Shown here: in pieces, positions 8,210-17,830 of the stretch
Layout of the letters: each line of letters begins with the position of its first letter
Position numbering within the stretch: position 1 is the first letter of the stretch
Assembly (NCBI GenBank): GCA_944319875.1
Contig: CALUFR010000014.1
Coordinates: 1-45,109, forward strand
DNA length: 45,109 bases
Direction: 5' to 3'
From: an uncultured Bacteroides sp.
Lineage (GTDB): Bacteria; Bacteroidota; Bacteroidia; Bacteroidales; Bacteroidaceae
Notes under the pieces: generated by a model
Seen by the model: only the letters and a program-made list of their open reading frames with translations
Told to the model about the DNA's origin: nothing
Database searches by the model: none
Translations under genes and position numbers: made by a program

Positions 8210-8980
8210 ATGGAAGAAAAAAATACATATATCCGTTTTTTCTCAATAGAAAATTTGTGGAACCGATTGGATTTAGAATGGAATGATATTCATCCGGATG
8301 TAAATATAATTGTAGGCATCAACGGAAGCGGGAAAACCACACTTCTAAATTGTATCTATGACTATTATCATTCAAACAAAACTTCCTACAAATGCAAAGG
8401 AACGTCTTTGAATGTTCCGGTCTATTTTATCCGTTCTTTTGATGTTCCTCTGAACAATAGGAAAAAGAAAGATTCTCCTCTGTATCAGGAATTGGAAAAA
8501 GTTGTGTTCCAATCTCCGGATAATAAACTGAGCTTTTTCAATTATCGGATGAGAGCCATCAATTATCCCGAGGAAAGAGAACGGGTGGAGCAACGTATTG
8601 ACCGTTTTTTTCAATTGGTGAATGAAATCTTTAAGGAAACGGGGAAGAGTATCACGATAGATAAAGACACCAATGAACTTGTGTTCCTGATTGAAAAGGG
8701 AAATGTAATAAAGATGTCACAGCTTTCTTCCGGCGAAAAGCAGTTGCTGTTGCTGTTGCTGACCGTATTTCTACAGGATGAGAATCCTTGTGTACTGCTA
8801 CTTGATGAACCGGAGATTTCATTGCACATCACTTGGCAGGACCGTTTGGTAGAAGTGCTGAGGAAATTGAATCCGAATTGTCAGCTCATTGTGACGACAC
8901 ATTCGCCGAATATATTTGCGGAAGGATGGGAGGATAAATTAGTATTCATGGAAAATCTGGAAAACCATGTCGCCCGCTGA
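8210..8980 (+). CDS. Short AAA ATPase, ATPase half of a PARIS-like AAA/DUF4435 pair
   Basis: From the ATG at 8210 the protein has 256 residues; an upstream in-frame start would add a hydrophobic stretch but lies before the promoter. Motifs: Walker A GINGSGKTT (residues 36-44), signature LSSGEKQLLLLLLTVFL, Walker B CVLLLDEPEISLH, and a switch segment LIVTTHSPNIFAEGW. It is close to the minimum size for an ABC-type ATPase fold and clearly shorter than PARIS AriA as I know it, so orthology is not claimed. The DUF4435 partner starts inside its last codons (14-base overlap), suggesting coupled translation and a complex. Likely role: sensor/regulator ATPase of an abortive-infection system (inference). 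Confidence 0.85.
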   Translation: MEEKNTYIRFFSIENLWNRLDLEWNDIHPDVNIIVGINGSGKTTLLNCIYDYYHSNKTSYKCKGTSLNVPVYFIRSFDVPLNNRKKKDSPLYQELEKVVFQSPDNKLSFFNYRMRAINYPEERERVEQRIDRFFQLVNEIFKETGKSITIDKDTNELVFLIEKGNVIKMSQLSSGEKQLLLLLLTVFLQDENPCVLLLDEPEISLHITWQDRLVEVLRKLNPNCQLIVTTHSPNIFAEGWEDKLVFMENLENHVAR

Positions 8981-9839
8981 AACTGCATTTTATGAAGCCG
9001 CAGCCAAAAGGTTCGCCGCTTCCGCCCTTGTCTATCGGGTCCGTTCAGTGGTGCATCTGGAAAACATAAATGACCGATGGTTCTGGCAGGAACTGCTGCA
9101 ACGTTATCGCCCCGGAAAATATAAATTCCAGGGAGGTTCGCGCAATGCGGACGGAAAATTGACATCGGGATGTACTCAGTGCCTGAAATATCAAGGTTTT
9201 CTGTCCGCACGCTTCTTTGTGTGCATTGACAGTGACTATCGCTACCTGATGGAAGAACAGAATATCAATGCCGCTAATGGAGTCTTGCAGACATATACGT
9301 ATTCGTGGGAAAATCATTGCGCCTTTGCCGAGACTTTACAACATGAATTCAGAAAATTGTGCCCTGAAAAGGCGGATAAATTTGACTTCGTAAGTTTTCT
9401 GTCCATGTATTCTTCCGCTGTTTATCTTCCTTTTCTTTATCTATTAAATACATTGCGCCTTAAACGGCGAGGGTTAAATCGTATTGACTTCCATTCGGCG
9501 CTTGCCGAACATTTTGAAGTTTGTGATGAAATGAATAATGGAAAGGCTGCCGTTATCCGTATCAAGCAGAAACTGGATGCGTTGATAGATAAACTTCCTG
9601 CTCATTTTATGAATGTTGACGCAGAAAAGAGCCGATACGAAGCGATGGGGGTGAAAGAAGATACGACGTATTTATACGTCAGGGGGCATTGCCTGTATAA
9701 TTATCTGCTGGCATTAGGTAATCATCTCTGTCTGGGAACAGGTGTTGATTTTGAGGCACAAATCTTAAAACGAAGTTTGGCCATGGGTTATAGAGAAATG
9801 CGCAATATAGCAAATGATATAAATAACCTGATTCAATAG
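8967..9839 (+). CDS. DUF4435 TOPRIM-like effector, partner of the AAA ATPase
   Basis: This 290-residue protein shows the three DUF4435 landmarks: VVHLENINDRWFW (E32, equivalent to the EG..D motif of TOPRIM), FFVCIDSDYRYL (D88 and D90, the DxD), and YTYSWENHCAF (residues 110-119, the conserved Y-S-x-EN motif). The rest is alpha-helical. In PARIS the DUF4435 protein AriB is the toxic nuclease unleashed by the ATPase AriA; all three acidic positions are kept here, so it is probably catalytically active. It overlaps the ATPase gene by 14 bases and ends just before the proS promoter, so the pair sits as a compact cassette. Target (DNA or tRNA) cannot be told from sequence. Confidence 0.82.
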   Translation: MSPAETAFYEAAAKRFAASALVYRVRSVVHLENINDRWFWQELLQRYRPGKYKFQGGSRNADGKLTSGCTQCLKYQGFLSARFFVCIDSDYRYLMEEQNINAANGVLQTYTYSWENHCAFAETLQHEFRKLCPEKADKFDFVSFLSMYSSAVYLPFLYLLNTLRLKRRGLNRIDFHSALAEHFEVCDEMNNGKAAVIRIKQKLDALIDKLPAHFMNVDAEKSRYEAMGVKEDTTYLYVRGHCLYNYLLALGNHLCLGTGVDFEAQILKRSLAMGYREMRNIANDINNLIQ

Positions 9840-9861
9840 ATTTTTTTTCAGCGGAATTTCG

Positions 9862-9869
9862 TACTTTTG
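9862..9869 (+). promoter_or_regulatory. -7 element of proS
   Basis: TACTTTTG matches TAnnTTTG and lies 57 bases before the proS ATG. The -33 region is only T-rich. Confidence 0.55.
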
Positions 9870-9926
9870 CACCCCGATTGGAATAGAACAAGCTGAAACT
9901 AGGAAACTTTAAAAGAAAAAACAGAT

Positions 9927-11420
9927 ATGGCAGTAGAACTGAAAGACTTGACCAAGCGTAGCGAGAACTACTCGCAATGGTACAATGAACTGGTTGTAAA
10001 AGCTGACTTGGCTGAACAGTCGGCGGTACGCGGATGTATGGTAATCAAACCGTACGGGTACGCTATCTGGGAGAAAATGCAGCGTCAACTGGACGATATG
10101 TTCAAGGAAACGGGACACGTGAACGCTTACTTTCCGCTGCTGATCCCGAAATCGTTCCTGAGTCGCGAGGCCGAACATGTGGAAGGATTTGCCAAGGAAT
10201 GCGCGGTGGTGACCCACTACCGACTGAAGAATGACCCGAACGGGGGTGGGGTCGTGGTGGATCCGGCCGCAAAACTGGAGGAGGAGCTGATCATCCGTCC
10301 GACTTCGGAAACCATCATCTGGAATACTTATAAGAACTGGATCAACTCGTACCGCGACCTGCCTATTCTGTGTAACCAATGGGCTAACGTGTTCCGCTGG
10401 GAGATGCGTACACGCCTGTTCCTGCGCACGGCGGAATTCCTGTGGCAGGAGGGACACACGGCGCATGCCACCAAGGAGGAGGCTGAAGCGGAAGCCGTGA
10501 AGATGCTGAACGTGTATGCGGACTTTGCCGAGAAATACATGGCGGTGCCGGTTGTCAAAGGGGTGAAGTCGGCCAACGAGCGTTTTGCCGGTGCCCTGAA
10601 CACATATACCATCGAAGCCATGATGCAGGACGGAAAGGCACTGCAGAGCGGTACATCGCACTTCCTGGGGCAGAACTTTGCCAAGGCCTTCGACGTGCAG
10701 TTCGTGAACAAGGAGAACAAGCTGGAGTATGTTTGGGCTACGTCGTGGGGCGTATCGACCCGTCTGATGGGTGCGCTGATCATGACGCACTCTGACGATA
10801 ACGGACTGGTGCTGCCGCCACACCTGGCTCCGATTCAGGTGGTCATCGTTCCTATCTACAAGAATGCGGAGATGCTGCAGAAGATTGACGAGAAGGTGGC
10901 CGGCATTGTCAACCGACTGAAGGCGATGGGCATCTCTGTGAAATATGACAACGCAGACAACAAGCGTCCGGGTTTCAAATTTGCCGACTATGAAGTGAAG
11001 GGTGTGCCTGTGCGCCTCGTAATGGGTGGCCGCGACCTGGAGAACAATACGGTGGAGGTAATGCGCCGCGACACGCTGGAGAAGGAAACCCGCTCGTGCG
11101 AGGGTATCGAAGAATACGTGAAGGATCTGCTGGAGGACATCCAGAAGAACGTCTATCAGAAGGCTTTGAACTACCGCAACAGCCGCATCACAACGGTGGA
11201 CAGCTATGACGAGTTCAAGGAAAAAATTGAAGAGGGTGGCTTCATCCTGGCACACTGGGACGGTACGACCGAAACGGAGGAGAAAATCAAGGAGGAGACG
11301 AAGGCTACCATCCGCTGCATCCCGTTCGATTCCTTCGTACTGGGTGACAAGGAACCGGGCAAGTGCATGGTGACGGGACGGCCGTCGGCTTGCCGCGTGA
11401 TTTTCGCACGGTCGTATTAA
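9927..11420 (+). CDS. proS: Prolyl-tRNA synthetase, archaeal/eukaryotic-like type
   Basis: This charges tRNA-Pro with proline. At 497 residues it is the short type without the bacterial editing insertion between motifs 2 and 3. Class II motifs are visible: RPTSETIIW near residue 122, then [27 protein letters not shown] (motif 2, about 153-180), [16 protein letters not shown], and [15 protein letters not shown] (motif 3 region). The anticodon-binding domain follows ([11 protein letters not shown]) and the C-terminal zinc-type domain ends with ARSY, typical of this type. It is single-copy and vital. Its gene is convergent with the TamB-like gene, with a palindromic repeat between them. A 448-codon antisense frame inside it is an artefact. 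Confidence 0.97.
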   Translation: MAVELKDLTKRSENYSQWYNELVVKADLAEQSAVRGCMVIKPYGYAIWEKMQRQLDDMFKETGHVNAYFPLLIPKSFLSREAEHVEGFAKECAVVTHYRLKNDPNGGGVVVDPAAKLEEELIIRPTSETIIWNTYKNWINSYRDLPILCNQWANVFRWEMRTRLFLRTAEFLWQEGHTAHATKEEAEAEAVKMLNVYADFAEKYMAVPVVKGVKSANERFAGALNTYTIEAMMQDGKALQSGTSHFLGQNFAKAFDVQFVNKENKLEYVWATSWGVSTRLMGALIMTHSDDNGLVLPPHLAPIQVVIVPIYKNAEMLQKIDEKVAGIVNRLKAMGISVKYDNADNKRPGFKFADYEVKGVPVRLVMGGRDLENNTVEVMRRDTLEKETRSCEGIEEYVKDLLEDIQKNVYQKALNYRNSRITTVDSYDEFKEKIEEGGFILAHWDGTTETEEKIKEETKATIRCIPFDSFVLGDKEPGKCMVTGRPSACRVIFARSY

Positions 11421-11430
11421 AAGAATGAAG

Positions 11431-11584
11431 AAGAGGGTGGGCCAAAACTCAAAAAGCCTATCATTCTGTCATGTTGAGCGGAGCGAAGCGCAGTCGAAAC
11501 ATCTCACATAAACTTACGGGAGACCCTTCGACTACGCTCAGGGTGACAGAATGCTAACCACTTCATGTTTTGATACACCCTCTT
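11431..11584. repeat. Nested inverted repeat between convergent proS and TamB-like genes
   Basis: Outer arms: AAGAGGGTGGGCCAAAAC (11431-11448) pairs with 11567-11584 at 15 of 18 positions. Inner arms: 11462-11505 and 11521-11553 share CATTCTGTCA, then TGAGCG and AGTCGAA blocks; the left arm has a 10-base insertion. The inner unit resembles the dispersed TTCGACTACGCTCAGGGTGACA-type element common in Bacteroidota intergenic DNA. It probably serves as a two-way terminator, but its regular two-layer form suggests a dispersed palindromic element. Confidence 0.75.
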
Positions 11585-11588
11585 AAAT

Positions 11589-14500
11589 TTATTCTTCTTC
11601 TACTTTTTCTTCTGCCTCTTTTTTAGCTCTTAGTCCTTTCAGTCGGAAGAGTTTCCATCTCTTCCAGAACATCAGTTCATTCCATTTCTCAAAATCTTTT
11701 TGGAAGATGATTCCGATGCCTTGCGTGGTGAGGTTCGTGCGGGTGTAATAGCGGTCGTTGGTCTCGTTATAGGCCTTGAGGCGGATTTCGCCTGAACGGG
11801 TAACGAGCCATTCGGCTTCGAAATCGCCTACGAAGTTGGTGTTGGCCATCGGGTTCTCGCGGTAGCCGAAATTGCCGTTAATCAGCAGACGGTTGTTGAG
11901 GAGCTGTCCGGAGAGCATGCCTTCGAACTCCATGTCGGTCCAGCCCTTTTCACCGGTGCTGAAGTTGGTTCCTACATTCCAGTTGTTGTTGTCGATGATG
12001 CTGGACAGGGCATTATTGAGCTGTCCGGAGAGGGTGGAGGAGAGTACGCTGGACATCATATCCGAATTCTGGCCCGTGCCGAAGGTCTCGGACGGATAGA
12101 ACTTACCGATGCCGAGCAGGTAGAGAATCTGCATGTTCATCTGCTCGTCGGTGGGGATGTAGTTGCGCACAAGGGCTTCCACCTCGTCGCGTTCGTTGGG
12201 CAGTTCCAAGTCGAGCTTGATGGTGGGCGAAGTGAGCTGTCCGCTTAAGTTCATGACGCAGTTCACCTTGACATTGGTCTGGTTGACAAAGTCGCTCGCG
12301 TTGGGAATCAGGTCGTTGAGCGACGCTGAGTTGACGGTATAGTTGGCTTGTATGTCCATGTTGGCGTCCGCGGGATTGCCGTTGAAGGTGATGGTGCTGC
12401 CGTCCGCGATGAGGAAGTCCTTGCGGATGACCTCCTGAAGACTGAACTTGTAGACGCCCTGACTGATGCGATAGCTGCCGAAGAGCTTGACATCGCCTTT
12501 GTTGTAGAACTCCGTGCGTATGTTACCGGAACCACGCCCGCTGATGTAGTCGCCTGCGACGGGATCCATGATGATGCGCATCGTGGCGTCGGGGGTGGCG
12601 TCCACAATGAGATTCAGACGGATGTCCGTCTCCACTTCACGCTGCTGCTCCTCTTGCCTGATCTCCTGTTGGGCTATCTCGTAGGTGGACAGCAACACAC
12701 TGTCCTGCAAGGTGCGGCGCGGAGTCTTGTCGACAAAGCGGAAGAACTGGTTGCTGGCGGCGGAGGTCACATTGTCCTTGATGTACGTGAAGTTGGTGTT
12801 GCGGTTGGTGGTCATGGCCACGCTGATATTCACGCCATCGGCGGCGTTGCCGGCAATGGAGGCATTGCCGGTGCCGTAGACCGTGCCGTAGAAGGGGAAA
12901 TCGACGGACTCGCGGGTGTCCATGAGCAACATGTCGCGGACATTGAAATTGAAATTGTAGCGCAGGTTCTTGAAGTGATTATAGCGCAGGACGCCGCTCA
13001 TGGTGCCTTGGTTGCCCCGGGCATCGTACATGCGATTGTCTCGGAAGGTCAGGCCGTCGGGCGTGATGTAGATGCTGTCCTTCACCCGGAAGCTGGTGTT
13101 GAGCACATCGACCTTCAGGGCCGCGTCGCCAAACACCCGGCCTTCCATGGTCAGCGCCTTGAACTTGCCATAGAGACGCACGTCACCCGTGGCTCGTCCG
13201 CTGAATTCGGGAGTGATGCTCCTCATATAATAATGTATGAACTTCAGATTGGTGCTGTCTGCCTCAATCTGAAGGTCGAGCGAACTGGTGGGCTTGATGG
13301 GATAGATGAAGCCGTGCGCATGCGTACGGGCAATGTCGCCCTCGCGGATACGTGCGTCCAGGTAGATACCCTTGACGTCATGATGCCACTCTCCGTGGAT
13401 GTCGGCATCGCCCAAGAGGCCGTTGTTGATGCCCAAGTTGCGTATGAAAAGGTCGGTGGTCATGACAGGTTCACGGAGGACACCGCTGGCATAGGCGGGA
13501 CCGGTGGCTTCGCCCTGGAAATTGACTCCCAGATTGGCGATGTCGAAGACGTATCCGATGTTGATTTGCCGCAGATCCAGGCGCACCGTATCCTGGGGGC
13601 GCTCGGAGATGATGCCGTCGATGCGCAGATAGCGCTCTTGGTTGGTGAAACGGAAGTCATGTACATATATCCGGCCGGAGTCGACCACAACCCGGGCGGG
13701 GTGGATGTTCCAAAGCGTGTCGTTCAGGATGATGTCTGTGGGATGGATGTCGACCTCCATCTTCAGTTTTTCTTCCAATTGGCGACGGATGAAACGGGTG
13801 GTGGCCGAAAGGCGGCCGCTGTAAGTGACGGCGCTGCTGTTTCCCCAATTGAGGATGGCCCGGATGCTGTCATTCATGGCCTGTGCCTCGACGGCCAGGT
13901 TGACGGTTCCCTTGGCCTGCCTTTGGGTGAGGCGGACACGGGCCTGAAAACGATCGCCCGGATTTTCGCACAACACCAGTCCGGACTCGATGAACTTATT
14001 GTCATAGCGCAGGTGGGGGAAATAGCCTTCTACGCGCATGCGACGGGCCTTGTCGTTGAAATAGCCTTTGAGGGTGGAGTGGGTGTAGACGGTCAGGGGA
14101 ATGTCGAAGACCCGGGACAACAGTTCGGCATCATAGATATGGAGGTCAAATCCGAAGTTGTTCTCCGTCTCGACGGGCTTATCTGTCTTGGCAGGCAACA
14201 GAGACGGCACGTACCTGCGCAGGATGTTCAGGATACTGGCCGGAAGCGTGCGATAGGAATAGTCGCCCTCAATGCTGCCCCGCAGGAAGGAGGAACGGAT
14301 GTCGAGCCGCTTGCGGGTGTTGTCCGGACGGCTGGCAATCAGCTTGAAGTTTTCCATGAAATAGGACTGTTCGGGAGAGGTGAACTGAAGGCTGTCCACG
14401 TTGATCTCACCGTCCATCTCGTCGATGGAGCCTCCGGTGAAGTCGGCTTTCAACTTGACGGAAAATTCAGCGCCTTCGTATTTGGGAGTCAGGTTCAGCG

Positions 14501-16082
14501 CATGCGGCCGGACATGTCTGGCTTCGGCCAGGAAATTGAAGGTAGGCACCTTGCTGGCGGTATTGATGGTTCCGTTCAGAGACAGAGCGGCGTTTTCGTC
14601 GTTCAGAGCGGCTTTTCCGGTGAAACCTCCGTGGCGGTATTCGCCGTCGAGGGTGATATTCTCGTAAGTGTACCCGCTGTAATCGATGGAGGCAATGAGC
14701 CCCTTGGCCACGATGGCGGGATATCGGTCAGAGTCATGACGGCCTTGCAGGCCTACGTTGAACGTGATTTTTCCCCATTGGGCATTATCCGTCAGCCGGC
14801 CCAGCTCAAACCGGTCGGTGGCCAAGGAACCGGAATAGGAAACGGCACTTTTCTCCCGGTCGACGCTGAGCTTGATGTCGGTGTGCAGGCTTCCCAGATC
14901 GGTTCGGAGGCGGCCATAGGTGACGAGGTCGGTGAAATAACCGGAGAGTTCGCCCCGGAAGCTGACGGTTCCCAAGCGTTGCAGGATGGGCGGCACGCCT
15001 TTGTAGTCCTTACTGAGGTTGCGGACGAAGAACGCAATGCCTTCGGGGTCGGCATACAATCGGGACAGATTGCCGAATACATAGGCATCCTGCGGGCGGG
15101 ACAAGTCCTGGAAGGAGATGTCGCCTTGCATCTGGAAATTTCTGCCTGCCGACACGGCCAGGCGAGGGCAGTTGAGCTGGTCGACGGTGCCGTCGGCTTC
15201 GGCTTCTATCCGCAAGGAGTCCTTGAAAGCGGAAAAGGCGGGGACGAATGCCGACAGGTCGCCCAACATGATATGGGAGGGGAGCATCCGGCAAGAGAAG
15301 CGGACGTTGTGGACGAAATCCTTCATGGCTTCCAAGCTGTCATATTCCATACGGATGGTATCCATCAGCAGGCGGGTGTGAGGCAGTTCGACGCCAAATC
15401 CAACGACTTGCATCCCCTTGTCGTTTCCGGTCAGTTTTAAGGCCAGTTTCTCCAAGCGAAAGCCCGAGAAATGTTCTTCGAAACTCATGCGCCTGATGGC
15501 CGCATTGACCGAGTCGTTGCGGAGCGCTTTCAGGGAGAGGCTGGCAATGACGTTGCGCAGGTTGATGTGGTGGGCATTGAACCGGCCGGGTGTCTCGGCT
15601 TCGGACAGGACGTTGTAGGAGACCCTGCCGCGGCGGAGAAGAAGGGAATTGATGCGCAGGTCGAGATTGTTTTTCCGAGGCACGGTGTCCTTGGAGGCAA
15701 ACGCGTCGACGAGGAACTGGAAATTGGGAGGCGACTGGGGGGTGGCTTTCTCGAGAACGGCGTGGAAACCGAACAACTGGATGTTGCTGATAGAAACGCG
15801 CCCGCGAAGAAGGGGCAGCATGTCGAACTTGGCGGAAAAGCGGGCAACTCTGAGCATCTCTTTCCCCGAACGGTCGTTCAGCAGGAGATCCTCGACGACG
15901 ATGCGGTTCAGCAGGCCGATGTTGATACGCCCCATGCTCACCTCGGTGCCTAATAGGGTCTCCAGTTCTTGGGCTACGAACACAGACAAGCGTTGCTGAA
16001 TGTAAGGGGTATTCAGCAACAATGCCATGCCGATATAGGAAACCAAAACTATACCGATGACCCAGCGCAGTGTCTGTTTCAA
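11589..16082 (-). CDS. TamB-like translocation/assembly protein (DUF490), 1497 aa
   Basis: This very long protein has one N-terminal membrane helix (residues 7-24, WVIGIVLVSYIGMALLLN) followed by a periplasm-spanning AsmA/TamB-type body of repeated beta-rich segments, for example LLGTEVSMGRINIGLLNRIVVEDL at the start, a family hallmark. The C-terminal ~400 residues match the TamB/DUF490 domain (SGQLTSPTIKLDLELPNERDEVEALVRN, LLGIGKFYP, and the closing VTRSGEIRLKAYNETNDRYYTRTNLTTQGIGIIFQKDFEKW). Family members bridge inner and outer membrane in outer-membrane protein insertion or phospholipid transport. The Lys/Glu tail is unstructured. It is transcribed divergently from tsaD. A 1030-codon frame on the opposite strand is a shadow caused by biased codon use. 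Confidence 0.93.
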   Translation of the reverse strand: MKQTLRWVIGIVLVSYIGMALLLNTPYIQQRLSVFVAQELETLLGTEVSMGRINIGLLNRIVVEDLLLNDRSGKEMLRVARFSAKFDMLPLLRGRVSISNIQLFGFHAVLEKATPQSPPNFQFLVDAFASKDTVPRKNNLDLRINSLLLRRGRVSYNVLSEAETPGRFNAHHINLRNVIASLSLKALRNDSVNAAIRRMSFEEHFSGFRLEKLALKLTGNDKGMQVVGFGVELPHTRLLMDTIRMEYDSLEAMKDFVHNVRFSCRMLPSHIMLGDLSAFVPAFSAFKDSLRIEAEADGTVDQLNCPRLAVSAGRNFQMQGDISFQDLSRPQDAYVFGNLSRLYADPEGIAFFVRNLSKDYKGVPPILQRLGTVSFRGELSGYFTDLVTYGRLRTDLGSLHTDIKLSVDREKSAVSYSGSLATDRFELGRLTDNAQWGKITFNVGLQGRHDSDRYPAIVAKGLIASIDYSGYTYENITLDGEYRHGGFTGKAALNDENAALSLNGTINTASKVPTFNFLAEARHVRPHALNLTPKYEGAEFSVKLKADFTGGSIDEMDGEINVDSLQFTSPEQSYFMENFKLIASRPDNTRKRLDIRSSFLRGSIEGDYSYRTLPASILNILRRYVPSLLPAKTDKPVETENNFGFDLHIYDAELLSRVFDIPLTVYTHSTLKGYFNDKARRMRVEGYFPHLRYDNKFIESGLVLCENPGDRFQARVRLTQRQAKGTVNLAVEAQAMNDSIRAILNWGNSSAVTYSGRLSATTRFIRRQLEEKLKMEVDIHPTDIILNDTLWNIHPARVVVDSGRIYVHDFRFTNQERYLRIDGIISERPQDTVRLDLRQINIGYVFDIANLGVNFQGEATGPAYASGVLREPVMTTDLFIRNLGINNGLLGDADIHGEWHHDVKGIYLDARIREGDIARTHAHGFIYPIKPTSSLDLQIEADSTNLKFIHYYMRSITPEFSGRATGDVRLYGKFKALTMEGRVFGDAALKVDVLNTSFRVKDSIYITPDGLTFRDNRMYDARGNQGTMSGVLRYNHFKNLRYNFNFNVRDMLLMDTRESVDFPFYGTVYGTGNASIAGNAADGVNISVAMTTNRNTNFTYIKDNVTSAASNQFFRFVDKTPRRTLQDSVLLSTYEIAQQEIRQEEQQREVETDIRLNLIVDATPDATMRIIMDPVAGDYISGRGSGNIRTEFYNKGDVKLFGSYRISQGVYKFSLQEVIRKDFLIADGSTITFNGNPADANMDIQANYTVNSASLNDLIPNASDFVNQTNVKVNCVMNLSGQLTSPTIKLDLELPNERDEVEALVRNYIPTDEQMNMQILYLLGIGKFYPSETFGTGQNSDMMSSVLSSTLSGQLNNALSSIIDNNNWNVGTNFSTGEKGWTDMEFEGMLSGQLLNNRLLINGNFGYRENPMANTNFVGDFEAEWLVTRSGEIRLKAYNETNDRYYTRTNLTTQGIGIIFQKDFEKWNELMFWKRWKLFRLKGLRAKKEAEEKVEEE

Positions 16083-16117
16083 TCTTCTGATAGGCCGTTA
16101 ATTTTCATTTCAAGCAA

Positions 16118-16167
16118 CAAAAATATGAAATAATACATTATCCATACTACTTTTATCACTACTTTTG
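16118..16167. promoter_or_regulatory. Divergent promoter region, TamB-like gene / tsaD
   Basis: Minus strand -7 TATTTTTG (plus-strand CAAAAATA, 16118-16125) lies 36 bases upstream of the TamB-like ATG; plus-strand -7 TACTTTTG (16160-16167) lies 25 bases before tsaD. Neither has a convincing TTTG at -33. Confidence 0.5.
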
Positions 16168-16192
16168 CAGTGCTTAAACGTAAATAAACACT

Positions 16193-17215
16193 ATGAGTAC
16201 AATCATATTAGGAATAGAAAGCTCGTGTGACGACACTTCGGCCGCCGTCATCAAAGACGGTTTCCTGTTGTCGAACGTGGTGGCCAGCCAGGCGGTACAT
16301 GAAGCGTATGGCGGGGTAGTGCCCGAACTGGCGTCCCGGGCTCATCAGCAGAACATCGTGCCCGTCGTACACGAGGCGCTGAAACGTGCGGGAGTGACGA
16401 AAGAGGAGCTGAGCGCCATCGCCTTCACCCGGGGGCCGGGATTGATGGGCTCCCTGCTGGTCGGCGTCTCTTTCGCCAAGGGATTCGCCCGCTCGCTGGG
16501 AATACCAATGATAGACGTTAATCACTTGACAGGACACGTGTTAGTCCATTTCATTAAAGCGGAAGGTGAAGAAAACGTGCAACCGGAATTTCCGTTTCTC
16601 TGCCTGCTGGTTTCGGGAGGAAACTCGCAAATCATACTGGTGAGGGCTTACAATGACATGGAAATCCTGGGGCAGACCATCGATGACGCGGCAGGGGAGG
16701 CTATAGACAAATGTTCGAAAGTGATGGGGTTGGGGTATCCCGGAGGCCCGATTATCGACAGGCTGGCCCGTCAGGGCAATCCGAAGGCATTCAGCTTCAG
16801 CAAGCCTCACATCCCGGGGCTGGACTACAGCTTCAGCGGGCTGAAAACGTCGTTCCTGTATTCTCTGCGCAACTGGCTGAAAGACGATCCCGACTTCATA
16901 GAGCATCATAAAACTGACCTGGCCGCATCGCTTGAGGCAACGGTTGTGGACATCCTGATGGACAAGCTACGCAAGGCCGCCAAGCAATACCATATAAAAG
17001 AGGTGGCCGTAGCGGGCGGAGTTTCGGCCAACAACGGCCTGCGAAACGCTTTCCGGGAACATGCCGAAAAGTATGGATGGAAAATTTTCATTCCCAAGTT
17101 CAGTTATACGACAGACAATGCGGCCATGATTGCCATTACGGGATATTTCAAGTACCAGGACAAGGATTTTTGTCCGATGGAGGCGCCTGCCTTTTCGCGC
17201 GTCACCCTGCAATAA
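16193..17215 (+). CDS. tsaD: tRNA N6-adenosine threonylcarbamoyltransferase
   Basis: TsaD catalyses the last step of t6A37 formation on ANN-decoding tRNAs with TsaB and TsaE. The 340-residue ASKHA-fold protein begins IILGIESSCDDTSAAVI, has the metal-binding HLTGH (H111 and H115), the glycoprotease signature LVSGGNSQIILV, GEAIDKCSKVMGLGYPGGPIIDRLA and the C-terminal VAGGVSANNGLR and DNAAMIA (metal-binding Asp). Length and all key residues are as expected. The CinA-type gene follows after 25 bases, probably in the same transcript. Confidence 0.97.
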   Translation: MSTIILGIESSCDDTSAAVIKDGFLLSNVVASQAVHEAYGGVVPELASRAHQQNIVPVVHEALKRAGVTKEELSAIAFTRGPGLMGSLLVGVSFAKGFARSLGIPMIDVNHLTGHVLVHFIKAEGEENVQPEFPFLCLLVSGGNSQIILVRAYNDMEILGQTIDDAAGEAIDKCSKVMGLGYPGGPIIDRLARQGNPKAFSFSKPHIPGLDYSFSGLKTSFLYSLRNWLKDDPDFIEHHKTDLAASLEATVVDILMDKLRKAAKQYHIKEVAVAGGVSANNGLRNAFREHAEKYGWKIFIPKFSYTTDNAAMIAITGYFKYQDKDFCPMEAPAFSRVTLQ

Positions 17216-17240
17216 CGGCCGAAAATAAGGAAAATGGAGA

Positions 17241-17708
17241 ATGAAGACTGAGGAAGAACTGGGCAAATTGCTCGCATCGAAGAAACTGACCCTTTCCACC
17301 GCGGAAAGTTGTACGGGAGGGGGAATTGCCGCCGCCATTACATCGGTGGCAGGCAGTTCGGCGTATTTCACGGGAGGTATCGTGGCATACTCCAACGAAG
17401 TGAAGAAAGACCTGCTGCACGTGTCTCCCGAAACATTGGAAAAATACGGAGCAGTCAGCCGGGAAACCGTAATGGAGATGGCGGCGGGAGCGATGAAAGC
17501 GATGAAAACGGATTGCGCCATTGCGACATCGGGCATTGCAGGGCCGGGAGGCGGCAGCGCGGAAAAACCAGTGGGAACCATCTGGATAGCCGTTGCCTAT
17601 AAAAATGAAATAGTGACCACCATGCAGACAGGAGACAACGGAAGACAGAAAAACGTACAGAACGCCATACAGAATGCCTTGGATTTACTTCTCGAGATGC
17701 TGAAATAG
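17241..17708 (+). CDS. pncC: CinA-type nicotinamide-nucleotide amidohydrolase (PncC family)
   Basis: This is a stand-alone C-terminal CinA domain of 155 residues, without the N-terminal molybdopterin-like domain of full CinA. The family deamidates NMN to nicotinic acid mononucleotide in pyridine-nucleotide salvage. Signature motifs are [34 protein letters not shown] near residues 18-50, the Tyr/Ser-containing [10 protein letters not shown] and [23 protein letters not shown]. The ATG at 17241 follows tsaD by 25 bases with a GGAG-like stretch before it. Confidence 0.9.
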   Translation: MKTEEELGKLLASKKLTLSTAESCTGGGIAAAITSVAGSSAYFTGGIVAYSNEVKKDLLHVSPETLEKYGAVSRETVMEMAAGAMKAMKTDCAIATSGIAGPGGGSAEKPVGTIWIAVAYKNEIVTTMQTGDNGRQKNVQNAIQNALDLLLEMLK

Positions 17709-17748
17709 GGAAAAAATGCTATCGTACAGTGAATTATTTCCTGAAAAA

Positions 17749-17780
17749 CTTGGTTGTTTACGATAAAAGTACTTACTTTG
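17749..17780 (+). promoter_or_regulatory. Promoter of the rpmB-rpmG-DUF4295 operon
   Basis: CTTG (17749-17752), 20-bp spacer, TTACTTTG (17773-17780, 7 of 8 to the -7 consensus), 50 bases before rpmB. Confidence 0.5.
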
Positions 17781-17830
17781 CGCTCTGTTTGAAATAAGTA
17801 TAGGTAAAAACTGTAAAAAAGAGCATAGAA

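Noticed and set aside
5345-9839. Retron or restriction-modification system
   Set aside because: No reverse transcriptase, methyltransferase or helicase reading frame is present; only ATPase-TOPRIM pairs.
9909-11255. 448-codon minus-strand frame opposite proS
   Set aside because: His/Val-rich shadow of a certain core gene.
12348-15440. 1030-codon open frame on the plus strand opposite the TamB-like gene
   Set aside because: The protein is low in recognisable motifs, rich in Val/Gly/Asp/Glu, and lies wholly antisense to a clear DUF490 gene; open by codon bias.
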